Below are positions 1 through 8,793 of a stretch of DNA of 45,275 bases, in pieces. How positions within the stretch are numbered: the stretch's first letter is position 1; every line of letters begins with the position of its first letter. The notes beneath the pieces were generated by a model, which searched no databases, was not told where the DNA came from, and saw only the letters and a program-made list of their open reading frames with translations. A program made the translations under genes and the position numbers. Source of the DNA: CAUPWF01 sp964367905 (GTDB lineage: Bacteria; Bacillota; Clostridia; Lachnospirales; Lachnospiraceae); contig CAYIZP010000025.1 of the NCBI GenBank assembly GCA_964367905.1, forward strand, positions 1 to 45,275, given 5' to 3'.

Positions 1-13
1 AGCAGGTGACTAT

Positions 14-1531
14 ATGAAATACATTATGGCATATGACTTAGGAACAGGTGGAATTAAAACCTCGCTATTTGATGAATCAGGAACGTCCATTGGAAGTGAG
101 TTTATGGAGTGCGTTACCTATTATCCAAAAGATGATTTTCGGGAGCAGAAACCAGAAGAGTGGTGGAAGGTTCTAAGGGAAACGACAAAGCGACTACTTG
201 CGAAGGTGGATATTGATAAAAAAGATATTGTGGGAATCGGATGTTCGGGACATTCTCTTGGAGTGGTTCCAATCGATAAGGATGGGGAATTGCTATGTGA
301 ATATGTCCCGATCTGGTCAGATGCTCGTGCGGCAACAGAAGAGGAAGAATTTTTCACAAATGAGAATTATCAAACGTGGTATGAGAAAACAGGAAATGGT
401 TTTCCTGCAAAGTTATATGGAGCATTTAAGATTCAATGGTACAGAAATAATGAGCCAGATACTTATGAGAGAGCAGAACAGTTTATCGGTAGCAAAGATT
501 ACTTGAATTATTGCTTGACGGGTGTTTTGGCAACGGACCATTCCTATGCGTCGGGAAGTGGAGTATATGATTTGATTGCCTGTGAGTATGACGAGCAGTT
601 GATACAAGCCTTTGGAATTGAGAAATCAAAACTTCCGATTATTTATGAATCGTCAGATATTATTGGAACTCTGAATGCGGAGGTTGCAGAAGAATTGGGT
701 CTCTTGGCTGGTGTACAAGTTTCCGCAGGTGGTGTAGACAATGCATGTATGGCTGCTGGTGCAGGATGTGTAGAAGATGGAATGGCATATACAAGTCTAG
801 GAACTTCTTCGTGGATTGCGGTGACAGATTCGAAACCAATTGTGAATATTACATCAAAGCCATATGTATTTGCACATCTTATAAAAGGAAAATATGCATC
901 GGCGACCGCTATTTTCTCAGCGGGGAATACCTACCGTTGGGTGAGAAACACGATTTGTGCAGATTTTGTAGAACAGGAGAAACAGGGTGGGGTGGATGCT
1001 TATGTAGAAATGAATGCATTGGCAGAACAATCAGCAATTGGAGCAAATGGAGTGTTCATGGTACCGCATCTCGCAGGAGGGAGTGGGTTAGATAAGAGTA
1101 ATGATGTTCGCGGAACTTTTGCAGGTCTAGATTTAAAGCACACACGGGGTGACTTGATTCGATCTACTTTAGAGGGAATTTGTTTTGCACTCAAAGCTGC
1201 TCTGGATGAGTTGGCAAAAGAAGTAGAGATAAAGGATGGTATGTTGATTGTAGGCGGTGGGGCAAAAAGTCCGTTCTGGATGCAATTATTTGCAGACATT
1301 TATCGACTTGATATTTGTAACTCAACAGCAGGAGAGAATGCAGGTTCGTTAGGAGCTATGGCAACGGCAGCGATTGGAACAGGAGTATGGAGTGATTACT
1401 CCAAATTAAAGGAGATTAATGCGCCGATAAAGAAATATAAGAAAGACATGGAGCAAGTAGAGACATACAAGAAGCTCTACGAAACATATAAGGTTATCAG
1501 CGATTTTCAAAGTGAAATCGCCGAAATATAA
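14..1531 (+). CDS. FGGY-family carbohydrate kinase (xylulokinase-like)
   Basis: A 505-residue sugar kinase predicted to phosphorylate an imported or dehydrogenase-made ketose or polyol with ATP in the cytoplasm. The N-terminal phosphate-binding motif DLGTGG is at residues 8-13. The actin-fold second half carries GGVDNACMAAGAG and the adenosine motif GGGAKSPFW near residue 414. The length is normal for FGGY kinases. An AGGTGA-like ribosome site lies just before the ATG, so the gene is complete although only 13 bases precede it. It is followed 29 bp later by an ABC importer and then an SDR dehydrogenase, so a route of import, NAD-linked oxidation to a ketose and phosphorylation is inferred. Substrate specificity within FGGY cannot be read from sequence alone; xylulokinase is the closest general match. 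Confidence 0.88.
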   Translation: MKYIMAYDLGTGGIKTSLFDESGTSIGSEFMECVTYYPKDDFREQKPEEWWKVLRETTKRLLAKVDIDKKDIVGIGCSGHSLGVVPIDKDGELLCEYVPIWSDARAATEEEEFFTNENYQTWYEKTGNGFPAKLYGAFKIQWYRNNEPDTYERAEQFIGSKDYLNYCLTGVLATDHSYASGSGVYDLIACEYDEQLIQAFGIEKSKLPIIYESSDIIGTLNAEVAEELGLLAGVQVSAGGVDNACMAAGAGCVEDGMAYTSLGTSSWIAVTDSKPIVNITSKPYVFAHLIKGKYASATAIFSAGNTYRWVRNTICADFVEQEKQGGVDAYVEMNALAEQSAIGANGVFMVPHLAGGSGLDKSNDVRGTFAGLDLKHTRGDLIRSTLEGICFALKAALDELAKEVEIKDGMLIVGGGAKSPFWMQLFADIYRLDICNSTAGENAGSLGAMATAAIGTGVWSDYSKLKEINAPIKKYKKDMEQVETYKKLYETYKVISDFQSEIAEI

Positions 1532-1560
1532 CAAAAATAAGAGTAAATGGAGGAAAGAAA

Positions 1561-2736
1561 ATGAAAAAAGTATTAGCGAGTTTATTGGTAGCAACGATGA
1601 CAATGACATTGTTTGTGGGGTGTACACAGACCCCTGAAGAGCAGGCAGCAAGTTCAGGTGGCGATGTGGCGGAAGCAGAAACCGAAACTACAGAGACAAC
1701 AGCAGAGCCAGCAGATAATGGTGGAGATCAAGAAGCAATGGATGCAATGGATGTTGCAATTCAAGAATTAGATGCAACAAGAGGAGATGGAAAATCAATC
1801 GGTGTTGTTGCTTTTAATCAAGCGAATGATTGGAATATCAATGCAGTTATTGCATTAGAAGAATATTTTGAACCGCTAGGATATACAGTAGATATGGTTG
1901 ATACAAATGGTGATCCAGCTGCAGCAAGTGCGGCGATTGATACATTCATTGCAAATAATGTTGCAGGAATTGTAATTTCTGGAGGAGAGCAAAATTCATT
2001 AGTTGAAGCTTCAGCCAAAATCGTGGATGCAGGTATTCCATTCTCTTGCATTGACATGTTCCAAGAAGGTGCCGTAATCAGTACTATGGCAGATAACTGG
2101 GGTGGTGGAACTCAATTAGGACTCTGGACATTGAATAAGCTAGAAGGAGCAGGGAAAGTCTTGATTTTAGATACACCTAGCTGGGTGACACTTAAGGCTA
2201 GAGCAGATGCAGCAGATGTAGTATTTGATCCATTCAGAGGGACAGATCCTAAGACAAGTATTGTAACAGAGAGATTTGATATTGATGCGGGAAATGCGGT
2301 GACAGATGCACAGACAAAGGTGGCAGCAGCATTGGCAGCGGATACAGATGGAGACATTAAGGCAATTGTAACATCATGGAACCTACCAGCCATCGGAGCA
2401 TACGCAGCGTTAAAGGATGCAGGTAGAACAGAAGATATTGTAATTGCATCTGGAGATACAGGAACAGATGTTATGATGGCGATGAGAGAAGAAGGGGCAC
2501 CAGAGTGGGTATTCATGGGGCAAGGAGCGTACACATTAGCAGAGAGAGCAGCAAAAGGATTAGACCTTGAAATTAATGGAAAAGGAGATGTAGTGCCATT
2601 TGCAATGTTCGGACCTACATATTTTGTATCAAATGCAGCAGGTGCAAATGATCCTGTAACAGATGGATCTACAATCCTTCATCAATCACCAGAAGTTCAC
2701 TGGGAAGATGTACTAGGAAGACCTTACGGACAATAA
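1561..2736 (+). CDS. Sugar ABC transporter substrate-binding lipoprotein
   Basis: A 391-residue type I periplasmic-binding-fold protein of the ribose/xylose class, which captures sugar outside the cell for the importer encoded next. The N-terminus is a lipoprotein signal with positive MKK, a hydrophobic stretch and a lipobox FVGC with Cys21. An acidic, Thr/Glu/Ala-rich linker runs from about residue 25 to 60. The mature domain begins near GKSIGVVAFNQANDW and contains the typical DTNGDPAAASAAIDTFIANN segment. A GGAGG ribosome site is at 1549-1553. The permease and ATPase genes follow directly, so the ligand is probably the substrate of the neighbouring kinase/SDR pair: a pentose, polyol or similar small sugar. 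The exact ligand is unknown. Confidence 0.88.
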   Translation: MKKVLASLLVATMTMTLFVGCTQTPEEQAASSGGDVAEAETETTETTAEPADNGGDQEAMDAMDVAIQELDATRGDGKSIGVVAFNQANDWNINAVIALEEYFEPLGYTVDMVDTNGDPAAASAAIDTFIANNVAGIVISGGEQNSLVEASAKIVDAGIPFSCIDMFQEGAVISTMADNWGGGTQLGLWTLNKLEGAGKVLILDTPSWVTLKARADAADVVFDPFRGTDPKTSIVTERFDIDAGNAVTDAQTKVAAALAADTDGDIKAIVTSWNLPAIGAYAALKDAGRTEDIVIASGDTGTDVMMAMREEGAPEWVFMGQGAYTLAERAAKGLDLEINGKGDVVPFAMFGPTYFVSNAAGANDPVTDGSTILHQSPEVHWEDVLGRPYGQ

Positions 2737-2756
2737 ATTGATTTGGAGAATGGCAA

Positions 2757-4259
2757 ATGAGTAATCAAATTGTTTTAAAAATGGAAGGTGTCACAAAATC
2801 CTTCGGAGCTACGAAAGCTCTGAAGGGTGTTGACTTGGATATCGGTTTAGGCGAAGTCCATGCAATCGTGGGCTCTAATGGAGCGGGAAAATCCACACTG
2901 ATGAAAACTTTAATGGGAGAATACAAACCAGATACAGGAAATCTGTATTATGAAGGTAAGGATGTAACAGGTTTATCGCCGAAAGCAATGCAAAAACTAG
3001 GAATTCAGATTGTTCATCAAGTGATTAATATTGTGGGAAGCTTATCGATTCTAGAAAATATTTTAATTTACGAGACTCCAACCAATGGTGGTATGTTAAA
3101 TTGGAAGGCAGGAGAGAAGAAAGTAAAGGATGTGCTAGAATTTATAGGGATTGAGCTTGATTTGAGACAGGCCGCCCGAACGCTTTCCGTTGCGGAACAG
3201 CAATTTGTTGTGATTGCAAGAGCCTTAATTAGCAATCCGAAAGTCCTAATCCTTGATGAACCAACATCGAGAATCAGTTTGGAGGAGACGGAAAAACTTT
3301 TTGCAGTTATCAATAAATTAAAAGAATCTGGAACTACTACAATCTATATTTCGCATAGGATGGAAGAGATATATAGGATATGTGATAAAATCAGCATCTT
3401 CCGTGATGGAACACGTATTGATACACGCGATGCTAGTGATATTTCGGAAGATGAGCTTGTTCAATTAATGCTTGGGAAAAAACTGGATGCTTTTTTTCCG
3501 AAAATCCAAGTGAAGGTTGGAAAACCAATTCTAAAAGTTGAAAATCTTACATATTCAGATAAGATAAATGATGTCAGTTTTGAAGTAAAACAGGGTGAGA
3601 TAGTTTCTCTCGTTGGTGCGGTAGGGGCTGGAAAAACAGAGGTTCTTAGTTGTATCTATGGCATCATGGATAAGAAGAGTGGTACGGTGACCATAGCAGA
3701 TCAAAAGATGCCAAATAAATACTCACCAATCAAGGGAATCAAGTATGGTGCAGCACTTGTTCCAGAGGATCGAGCATTGCATGGAATGATTGGTGACAGA
3801 AGTATTATGGAGAATACATCCTCTGTAAGTATGCATAAGGTGTCAAAGCTTGGATTTATCAATCGGAAAAAAGAAAAAGCAGTTGCACAAGAAAGTAATA
3901 ATAAGTTATTGGTGCATCCAAACGATATTTCATACCAAATGAGACTCTTATCAGGGGGAAATCAACAGAAGATTGTAATCGGAAAATGGTTATTGGATGA
4001 TTTTAATATCTACCTGTTAGATGAGGTTGCAGCAGGAGTCGATGTAGGGGCAAAAGCGGAAATCTACAAGATTCTAGGAGAACTTGTTTCTAGAGGAGCA
4101 GGAGTAGTATTATCTACGGGAGATATTGAAGAGGCAATGGGATTAAGTGATAGAATATTAATCTTATATAAAGGAAAAATCATCAAGGAATTCAATGCAA
4201 GTGAAGCGAGTAAGAGTGAAATATTGAAGTATATTATGGGAGGTGGACAAAATGAATAA
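2757..4259 (+). CDS. Sugar ABC transporter ATPase, two NBDs (RbsA/XylG type)
   Basis: A 500-residue cytoplasmic ATPase with two nucleotide-binding domains in tandem, the usual architecture of CUT2 sugar importers. Domain 1 has Walker A GSNGAGKST, the degenerate signature LSVAEQQ and Walker B VLILDEPTS. Domain 2 has an intact Walker A GAVGAGKTE, signature LSGGNQQK and a Walker B reading LLDEVAAGVD, where the family usually has DEPTRGID. The catalytic Glu is kept in both. The gene starts 20 bp after the binding-protein gene and its last codons overlap the next permease start. It powers the two permeases encoded at 4252-6156. Confidence 0.92.
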   Translation: MSNQIVLKMEGVTKSFGATKALKGVDLDIGLGEVHAIVGSNGAGKSTLMKTLMGEYKPDTGNLYYEGKDVTGLSPKAMQKLGIQIVHQVINIVGSLSILENILIYETPTNGGMLNWKAGEKKVKDVLEFIGIELDLRQAARTLSVAEQQFVVIARALISNPKVLILDEPTSRISLEETEKLFAVINKLKESGTTTIYISHRMEEIYRICDKISIFRDGTRIDTRDASDISEDELVQLMLGKKLDAFFPKIQVKVGKPILKVENLTYSDKINDVSFEVKQGEIVSLVGAVGAGKTEVLSCIYGIMDKKSGTVTIADQKMPNKYSPIKGIKYGAALVPEDRALHGMIGDRSIMENTSSVSMHKVSKLGFINRKKEKAVAQESNNKLLVHPNDISYQMRLLSGGNQQKIVIGKWLLDDFNIYLLDEVAAGVDVGAKAEIYKILGELVSRGAGVVLSTGDIEEAMGLSDRILILYKGKIIKEFNASEASKSEILKYIMGGGQNE

Positions 4260-5211
4260 GCAGAAGATGAACAACCCGTTTATTCAGAAATATGGGCTAC
4301 CAATCGGCTTAGTAGCGATATTAATTTTGCTACAAGTATTCAATATGGATGTTCCCTTGTTTTCTTGGTTGAATATTAAAAATATATTTATGCAAAACAC
4401 TGCAATTGCACTTACTGCACTCGGTGTTTCATTAATCATGATATGTGGAGAGGGAGACATGTCCTTTTCAGGGATGTTTAGTTTGTTAACGACGATATTT
4501 GCACTATGCGTGAACCGACAAGGGAACTTTACAGTTCCGTTTCTAATCATATTGGCGATTGCGCTTGGTGTGAATTTGTTGATTTCTGCACTTGTTACAA
4601 GATTAGGTTTTTCGTCTTTTATTATTTCTATTGCATTTATGTTTATGGCAAATGGTTTAGAACGTGCGATTCATCAACAAACTACATTGATTACAAATAC
4701 AGATGTTACTTCATTTATTAAAATAGAATTTGGTTTCCCATTAATTGTATGGATTATGCTTTTGGTATATGTGATAGCATTTATCCTAGTGAACAAGACG
4801 AAATTTGGTTTTCAATTGAGGGTAACAGGAGAGAACAAAGAGGCTGGAATTGAGGCTGGAATTAACATTAAGGTCATGAAGATGTGTGCTTATATTGGAG
4901 CTGCAATATGTATTGCATTGGCTACTTCATTTGAAGCTTCACGATCAGGTGCTATCTATAATCAAGGAGCAACCATAATGCTACCAGTATTCGCAGCATG
5001 TTATCTAGGTTCGTCGATGTTTGTCCCTGGACGCGTGAATGTAGCAGGTACATTGTTTGGAGCAATCTTCGTAAGTATGATTGACGGATTTATGAAGATG
5101 ATGGGTGTAGAGTCTTACATCGTACCGATTGTTCAAGGCGTAATATTAATCGCATCGGTTGCACTTTCTGTTTGGTCAAATAGAAAGAACATTGTGCAAG
5201 TGCAGGTATAG
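4252..5211 (+). CDS. Sugar ABC transporter permease (RbsC/BPD_transp_2 type), first
   Basis: A hydrophobic protein of 319 residues with about eight to ten membrane segments, e.g. GLVAILILLQVF, IALTALGVSLIMICGEGDMSF, FIISIAFMFMANGLERA and VPIVQGVILIASVALSVW. The family motif is GEGDMSF where most relatives have GxxDLSV. The ATG at 4252 was chosen because GGGAGG at 4238-4243 lies 8 bases before it; an in-frame GTG at 4243 falls inside that ribosome site. The start overlaps the ATPase stop by 8 bases, suggesting translational coupling. It pairs with the second permease as a heterodimer in the membrane. Confidence 0.9.
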   Translation: MNKQKMNNPFIQKYGLPIGLVAILILLQVFNMDVPLFSWLNIKNIFMQNTAIALTALGVSLIMICGEGDMSFSGMFSLLTTIFALCVNRQGNFTVPFLIILAIALGVNLLISALVTRLGFSSFIISIAFMFMANGLERAIHQQTTLITNTDVTSFIKIEFGFPLIVWIMLLVYVIAFILVNKTKFGFQLRVTGENKEAGIEAGINIKVMKMCAYIGAAICIALATSFEASRSGAIYNQGATIMLPVFAACYLGSSMFVPGRVNVAGTLFGAIFVSMIDGFMKMMGVESYIVPIVQGVILIASVALSVWSNRKNIVQVQV

Positions 5212-5220
5212 AAGGGGGAT

Positions 5221-6156
5221 ATGATGAATACAAGATTAAAGAATATGTTTACAAAACAAACTTTGATATTTATAGGGTTGCTTGTATTAGTGTTTGTTGT
5301 ATTTTCGGTTACTACAGATAGTTTCGCAACAGTCACCAATGTCAATAATATGTTTGCGGATACTGTAATACCAGCAGTGTTTGCCCTAGGAATGGGTATG
5401 ATATTTGCAGTTGGCGGATTCGACTTATCGGTTGGTCATATGGCTAGTTTGGCCGCATTGGTTACAACGTATATGATGACTTCCGCTTTTTATCTGACAC
5501 CGTCTTCCGCGATTTTAGTTGGAATATTGGTTGCTTGTGCACTTGGTGGAGTGAGTGGTTTGATCATATCAAGATTAGGTGTGTCTTCCTTTATCACGAC
5601 ACTAGGAATGCAGTTCTTTATTACGGGGATTCGGCAACAAGTGACGGGCGGACGTGCAGTCTATGTAACGCATGAAGGTTTCAAGAATCTTGCAGGTAGA
5701 ACAGCAGGTATCTCGCATTTGTTTTTTGTCTTAATCATTGTTGGAATTCTATGCTATATCTTTATGGAACGAACGACAATCGGTAGGAAGATTCAATTCA
5801 CAGGCGCTAACATTAAGGCTAGTGAATATAAGGGAGTGAATGTCAGAAATATCACACTTCTTACATTTGTAATCGGTGCTGGACTTGCGGCAGTGGGAGG
5901 AATCTTATTCGCAGCTCGTGCAGGGTCAGTACAGATTAATAGTGTGGATAATTATTTGTTAGATGCCATAACAATCGCAGTATTATCCAAGGTGCTGTTT
6001 GGTGGAAAATATAGGACAATTGGAATTATTGCTGTTGCGTTCTTGATATCGATGATTGGAACTGGAATGGTTATGATTGGGCTCAAGGCGGAGTGGGTCG
6101 TATTTGCAAAAGGGTTTATCATTCTAGCGGCAATGCTAGTGTCTAAAATAAAATAA
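5221..6156 (+). CDS. Sugar ABC transporter permease (RbsC/BPD_transp_2 type), second
   Basis: A 311-residue integral membrane permease of the ribose/xylose importer class. The hydrophobic helices and the conserved segment FAVGGFDLSVGHMASLAALV (the GxDLSVG motif) are clear, followed by FITTLGMQFFITGIRQQ and, near the C-terminus, the loop LDAITIAVLSKVLFGG. AAGGGGG at 5212-5218 is the ribosome site; ATG 5221 and ATG 5224 are both possible. It is 9 bp after the first permease. Having two distinct permease genes contrasts with the single permease of the second ribose-type system at 11-14.7 kb. Confidence 0.9.
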   Translation: MMNTRLKNMFTKQTLIFIGLLVLVFVVFSVTTDSFATVTNVNNMFADTVIPAVFALGMGMIFAVGGFDLSVGHMASLAALVTTYMMTSAFYLTPSSAILVGILVACALGGVSGLIISRLGVSSFITTLGMQFFITGIRQQVTGGRAVYVTHEGFKNLAGRTAGISHLFFVLIIVGILCYIFMERTTIGRKIQFTGANIKASEYKGVNVRNITLLTFVIGAGLAAVGGILFAARAGSVQINSVDNYLLDAITIAVLSKVLFGGKYRTIGIIAVAFLISMIGTGMVMIGLKAEWVVFAKGFIILAAMLVSKIK

Positions 6157-6173
6157 GAAAAAGGAGAATAGAA

Positions 6174-6941
6174 ATGAAAAATTATTTTTCGGTAGAAAAC
6201 AAAAAGGGTTTTGTAACAGGAGCAGCTCAAGGAATCGGCGAGCACTTAGCAAATGTACTTGCAGAGCAAGGAGCTGATGTCGCAATCGTAGACATCAACC
6301 TGGAATTAGCGGAGAAGACAGCAACTAAAATCTCAGAAGCAACAGGTAGACTAGTAAAGGCATATCAGTGTGATATAACCAATCAAGAAAGCGTAGATGC
6401 TATGATGGAAGATTACCTGAAAGATTATGGAACAATCGACTACTGTATCAATAATGCTGGGATTGCAATGTTTGATTCTGCATTGGATACATCTGCAGCA
6501 GATTTTAAGAAAGTAGTAGATATAGACTTGAACGGAACATTTCTCACTGCACGTGCAGCAGCGAAGGTAATGGTAGATCAGAAAAAGGGGGGATCTATTG
6601 TAAGTACGGCGTCGATGAGTGCTTCATTAATTAATGTTCCTCAGACAATTGCTAGCTATTGTGCAGCGAAAGCAGGCGTTGTACATCTGAGTCGTGGACT
6701 TGCAGTGGAATGGTGTAAGTATGGAATTAGAGTGAATTGTGTGAGTCCTGGATATATGTTGACAGACCTTGTAAAAGATTTGACAGACATGCATCCAATC
6801 TGGTTATCTAAATTACCAGAGGGAAGTCGTCTTGGATATCCAGAAGATATCGCAGCAGCTTATCTATACTTTATCTCCGATGCGAGTTCTTATGCAACAG
6901 GATCAGAATTGATTGTAGATGGTGGATATAATTGTCTATAA
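6174..6941 (+). CDS. SDR-family NAD(P)-dependent sugar/polyol dehydrogenase, copy 1
   Basis: A classical short-chain dehydrogenase/reductase of 255 residues, predicted to interconvert a polyol and a ketose, or a similar alcohol/ketone pair. The Rossmann motif TGAAQGIG is at residues 15-22, INNAG follows strand 4, and the catalytic set is Ser149, Tyr162 and Lys166 (SYCAAK). The acidic residue in VDINLELAEK after strand 2 suggests NAD(H) preference. AAGGAG lies 8-13 bases before the ATG. It is the last gene of the import operon, 17 bp after the permease, and a hairpin follows. A paralogue about 80 % identical by eye is at 8794. Sorbose/arabitol/gluconate-type dehydrogenases are the nearest classes; the substrate is not determinable. 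Confidence 0.88.
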   Translation: MKNYFSVENKKGFVTGAAQGIGEHLANVLAEQGADVAIVDINLELAEKTATKISEATGRLVKAYQCDITNQESVDAMMEDYLKDYGTIDYCINNAGIAMFDSALDTSAADFKKVVDIDLNGTFLTARAAAKVMVDQKKGGSIVSTASMSASLINVPQTIASYCAAKAGVVHLSRGLAVEWCKYGIRVNCVSPGYMLTDLVKDLTDMHPIWLSKLPEGSRLGYPEDIAAAYLYFISDASSYATGSELIVDGGYNCL

Positions 6942-6955
6942 GAAATAGTGAGAAG

Positions 6956-6982
6956 TTGGCGGTCTCAATTTGTGACCGCCAA
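6956..6982. terminator. Hairpin between convergent SDR and NADH oxidase genes
   Basis: A nine-base perfect stem, TTGGCGGTC and GACCGCCAA, around a nine-base loop sits 15 bp past the SDR stop. The GC-rich stem fits a transcription terminator, but no long T-run follows on either strand, so strength is uncertain. Confidence 0.55.
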
Positions 6983-7018
6983 ATGTTCTTATCAATCATG
7001 ACCTTTTGTACCTTGATA

Positions 7019-8353
7019 TCACTTTGCTGTAATTGCAGCCATAGTAATATAATTATATGGCTTGTTAAAATGCGGAAGGAAGAAGATATCTAAAAGCTTT
7101 AATTTATCAATTGTCACACCCTCTTGAATCGCTAATGAGAACATATGAATTCCCATGGATAAATCATATTCTGAGGCCATCTGTGCACCCAGAACTCGAC
7201 GTGTTTTCTTGTCATAAACGATACGAATGGTAACCTCGGCATTTTTGCGTGAAAACTCTGGTTTCTGATTATCAGTAAAGTCGGTATACTCTACATCAAA
7301 CCCTAATTTCTTTGCCTTACAAACAGTAATTCCAGTGGATACCATGTTATATCCGTAGATGCTGATTCCGTTTGAGCCTTGTACACCGATTGATGTGACA
7401 TTTGCCCCACATACATTATGTGCGGCTACGATTCCAGAGCGAACAGCATTTGTCGCAAGTGCAATATAATTCGTGTCCTCGATAGAATTATCATAAACAG
7501 TTGCGCAATCGCCAATGGCATATACATCTTTTTCACTAGTCTGCTGATTTAAATCAACTTTATAAGAGTTGTTTTCAAAAAGTGCAATACGATCTCTTCC
7601 AAGTTCGGTATTCGGTGTAAAACCTACTGCAAGAATAACCATATCTGCTTCGATTTCTTTTTTATCAGTTATAATCTTTTCCACTTTGCCAGTGCCCTGT
7701 ATTTCTAAAACTTTTTGTCCAAATTCTGTATTGATTCCATGGGACTCAAGAGTGGCACGCATCTTATCCGTGAATTGTTCATCATAGTATGCAGTTAAAC
7801 AACTACCTGCAATGTCAATTAGTGTGGTCTTTTTTCCACAACGCTCAAAGGCCTCTGCTAATTCTACCCCGATATAACCAGCACCAACTACTGTTACATT
7901 TTGAATTTCAGGATTGGTATCCAGTTTCTTAATTACTTCTTCGGCATGTTGGTATAGTTTCACATATTGCACATTATTCAAATCGGCACCTGGGATGTTA
8001 GGTTCAATCGGCCAAGATCCAGTTGCAAGGATTAACTTGTCATAATGTTCTTCGTACTTTTTACCATCCTTACTGGTGGCATATACGATTTTTTTATCAA
8101 AGTCAATGTTTTCAACTGGAGTTTCCATATAAATTTTTGCGCCCTTAGACTCCAACAGTTCCTTATTGGAATAAAATAAACCTTCTGGACCATCAATTTG
8201 CTTGCCAATCCATAATGCCATCCCACAACCCAAGAAACTAATATTACTGTTAGAATCAAATACAGTGACTTCATTGCCAGAGTAGTTATCAAGGATTGTG
8301 TTTATACAGGAAGTTCCTGCATGGTTTGCTCCTACAAGTACAATTTTGCTCAT
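7019..8353 (-). CDS. nox: NADH oxidase / CoA-disulfide reductase family flavoprotein
   Basis: A 444-residue FAD- and NAD(P)H-dependent pyridine nucleotide-disulfide oxidoreductase of the NADH oxidase/peroxidase group. The N-terminal FAD motif is followed by His10 (GANHAG) and the redox-active Cys43 in the hallmark SFLGCGMALW. A second Rossmann motif, VVGAGYIGVELAEAF, binds NAD(P)H, and a C-terminal dimerisation domain follows. The minus-strand ribosome site AGGAGG directly precedes the start. Members reduce O2 to water, peroxide, or CoA-disulfide with NADH; these cannot be told apart by motif. A role in oxygen defence or NADH reoxidation is inferred. It is a lone gene inverted between two paralogous SDR genes. 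Confidence 0.88.
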   Translation of the reverse strand: MSKIVLVGANHAGTSCINTILDNYSGNEVTVFDSNSNISFLGCGMALWIGKQIDGPEGLFYSNKELLESKGAKIYMETPVENIDFDKKIVYATSKDGKKYEEHYDKLILATGSWPIEPNIPGADLNNVQYVKLYQHAEEVIKKLDTNPEIQNVTVVGAGYIGVELAEAFERCGKKTTLIDIAGSCLTAYYDEQFTDKMRATLESHGINTEFGQKVLEIQGTGKVEKIITDKKEIEADMVILAVGFTPNTELGRDRIALFENNSYKVDLNQQTSEKDVYAIGDCATVYDNSIEDTNYIALATNAVRSGIVAAHNVCGANVTSIGVQGSNGISIYGYNMVSTGITVCKAKKLGFDVEYTDFTDNQKPEFSRKNAEVTIRIVYDKKTRRVLGAQMASEYDLSMGIHMFSLAIQEGVTIDKLKLLDIFFLPHFNKPYNYITMAAITAK

Positions 8354-8560
8354 AATTTCCTCCTTGTTTTCTTAAATTTAAATCATTCGTTCATTGCTTG
8401 ATTTTGATTATATAATTATGATAAGACTTATAATTGCAACGATTAATATTAAATAACAGTAGCACTAAACTAAGTCTAACATACTTTATAGTGAATTTGT
8501 ATGTTTTAAATCATTCTTTTTGAATTTTGTATATATTTACATAAAATATTCAACCAATTC
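8354..8560. other. AT-rich divergent intergenic region
   Basis: Together with the next 230 bases this makes a gap of about 440 bases without a confident gene. This half is very AT-rich and must hold the promoter of the minus-strand NADH oxidase gene. A TATAAT on the minus strand (8412 to 8407) is a -10 candidate, but no convincing -35 box is spaced correctly. Nothing else was recognised. Confidence 0.4.
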
Positions 8561-8589
8561 TTGATATTGCTTAAAGCAAGGGTTATACT
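8561..8589 (+). promoter_or_regulatory. Sigma-A-type promoter with palindrome in the spacer
   Basis: TTGATA at 8561-8566 and TATACT at 8584-8589 are separated by exactly 17 bases, a near-consensus vegetative promoter pointing at the second SDR gene. The spacer contains the palindrome TTGCTT-A-AAGCAA (8567-8579), a good place for a repressor. The leader to the SDR start is about 200 bases and contains a short decayed ORF. Confidence 0.6.
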
Positions 8590-8632
8590 AGGACACAAGA
8601 GATGAATGTGAACTTGCTATAGAAATTAGGTA

Positions 8633-8743
8633 ATGCTATTTGGAGCTCGGGTACGGGGAGATTATAAGGATATCGTAGTTCGCACAAAGGATAAATACGT
8701 AGCAATGTTTGAGGCGCTAGAAGCGTATATGGAACGTAACTAG
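8633..8743 (+). pseudogene. Small ORF or gene remnant (36 codons) upstream of SDR copy 2
   Basis: An open stretch of 36 codons, from ATG at 8633 to TAG at 8741, encodes a charged helical-looking peptide ending in KDKYVAMFEALEAYMERN. It has no strong ribosome site. The ending resembles the last helix of FGGY kinases, where a KY..LY..Y pattern is common, so it may be the tail of a deleted kinase gene that once preceded this SDR copy. That relation is only a suggestion; a real leader peptide or chance ORF cannot be excluded. Confidence 0.3.
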
Positions 8744-8793
8744 TAAATGGAAAACAATACACGGGAGTGTCAACACATGAGAGGAGACAAGCT

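Noticed and set aside
2112..2534. Minus-strand ORF of 140 codons in the first binding-protein gene
   Set aside because: Antisense shadow of a conserved gene, low-complexity Ala/Ser-rich product with no recognisable domain.
4243..4251. GTG start for the first permease
   Set aside because: It lies inside the GGGAGGTGG ribosome site that serves ATG 4252.
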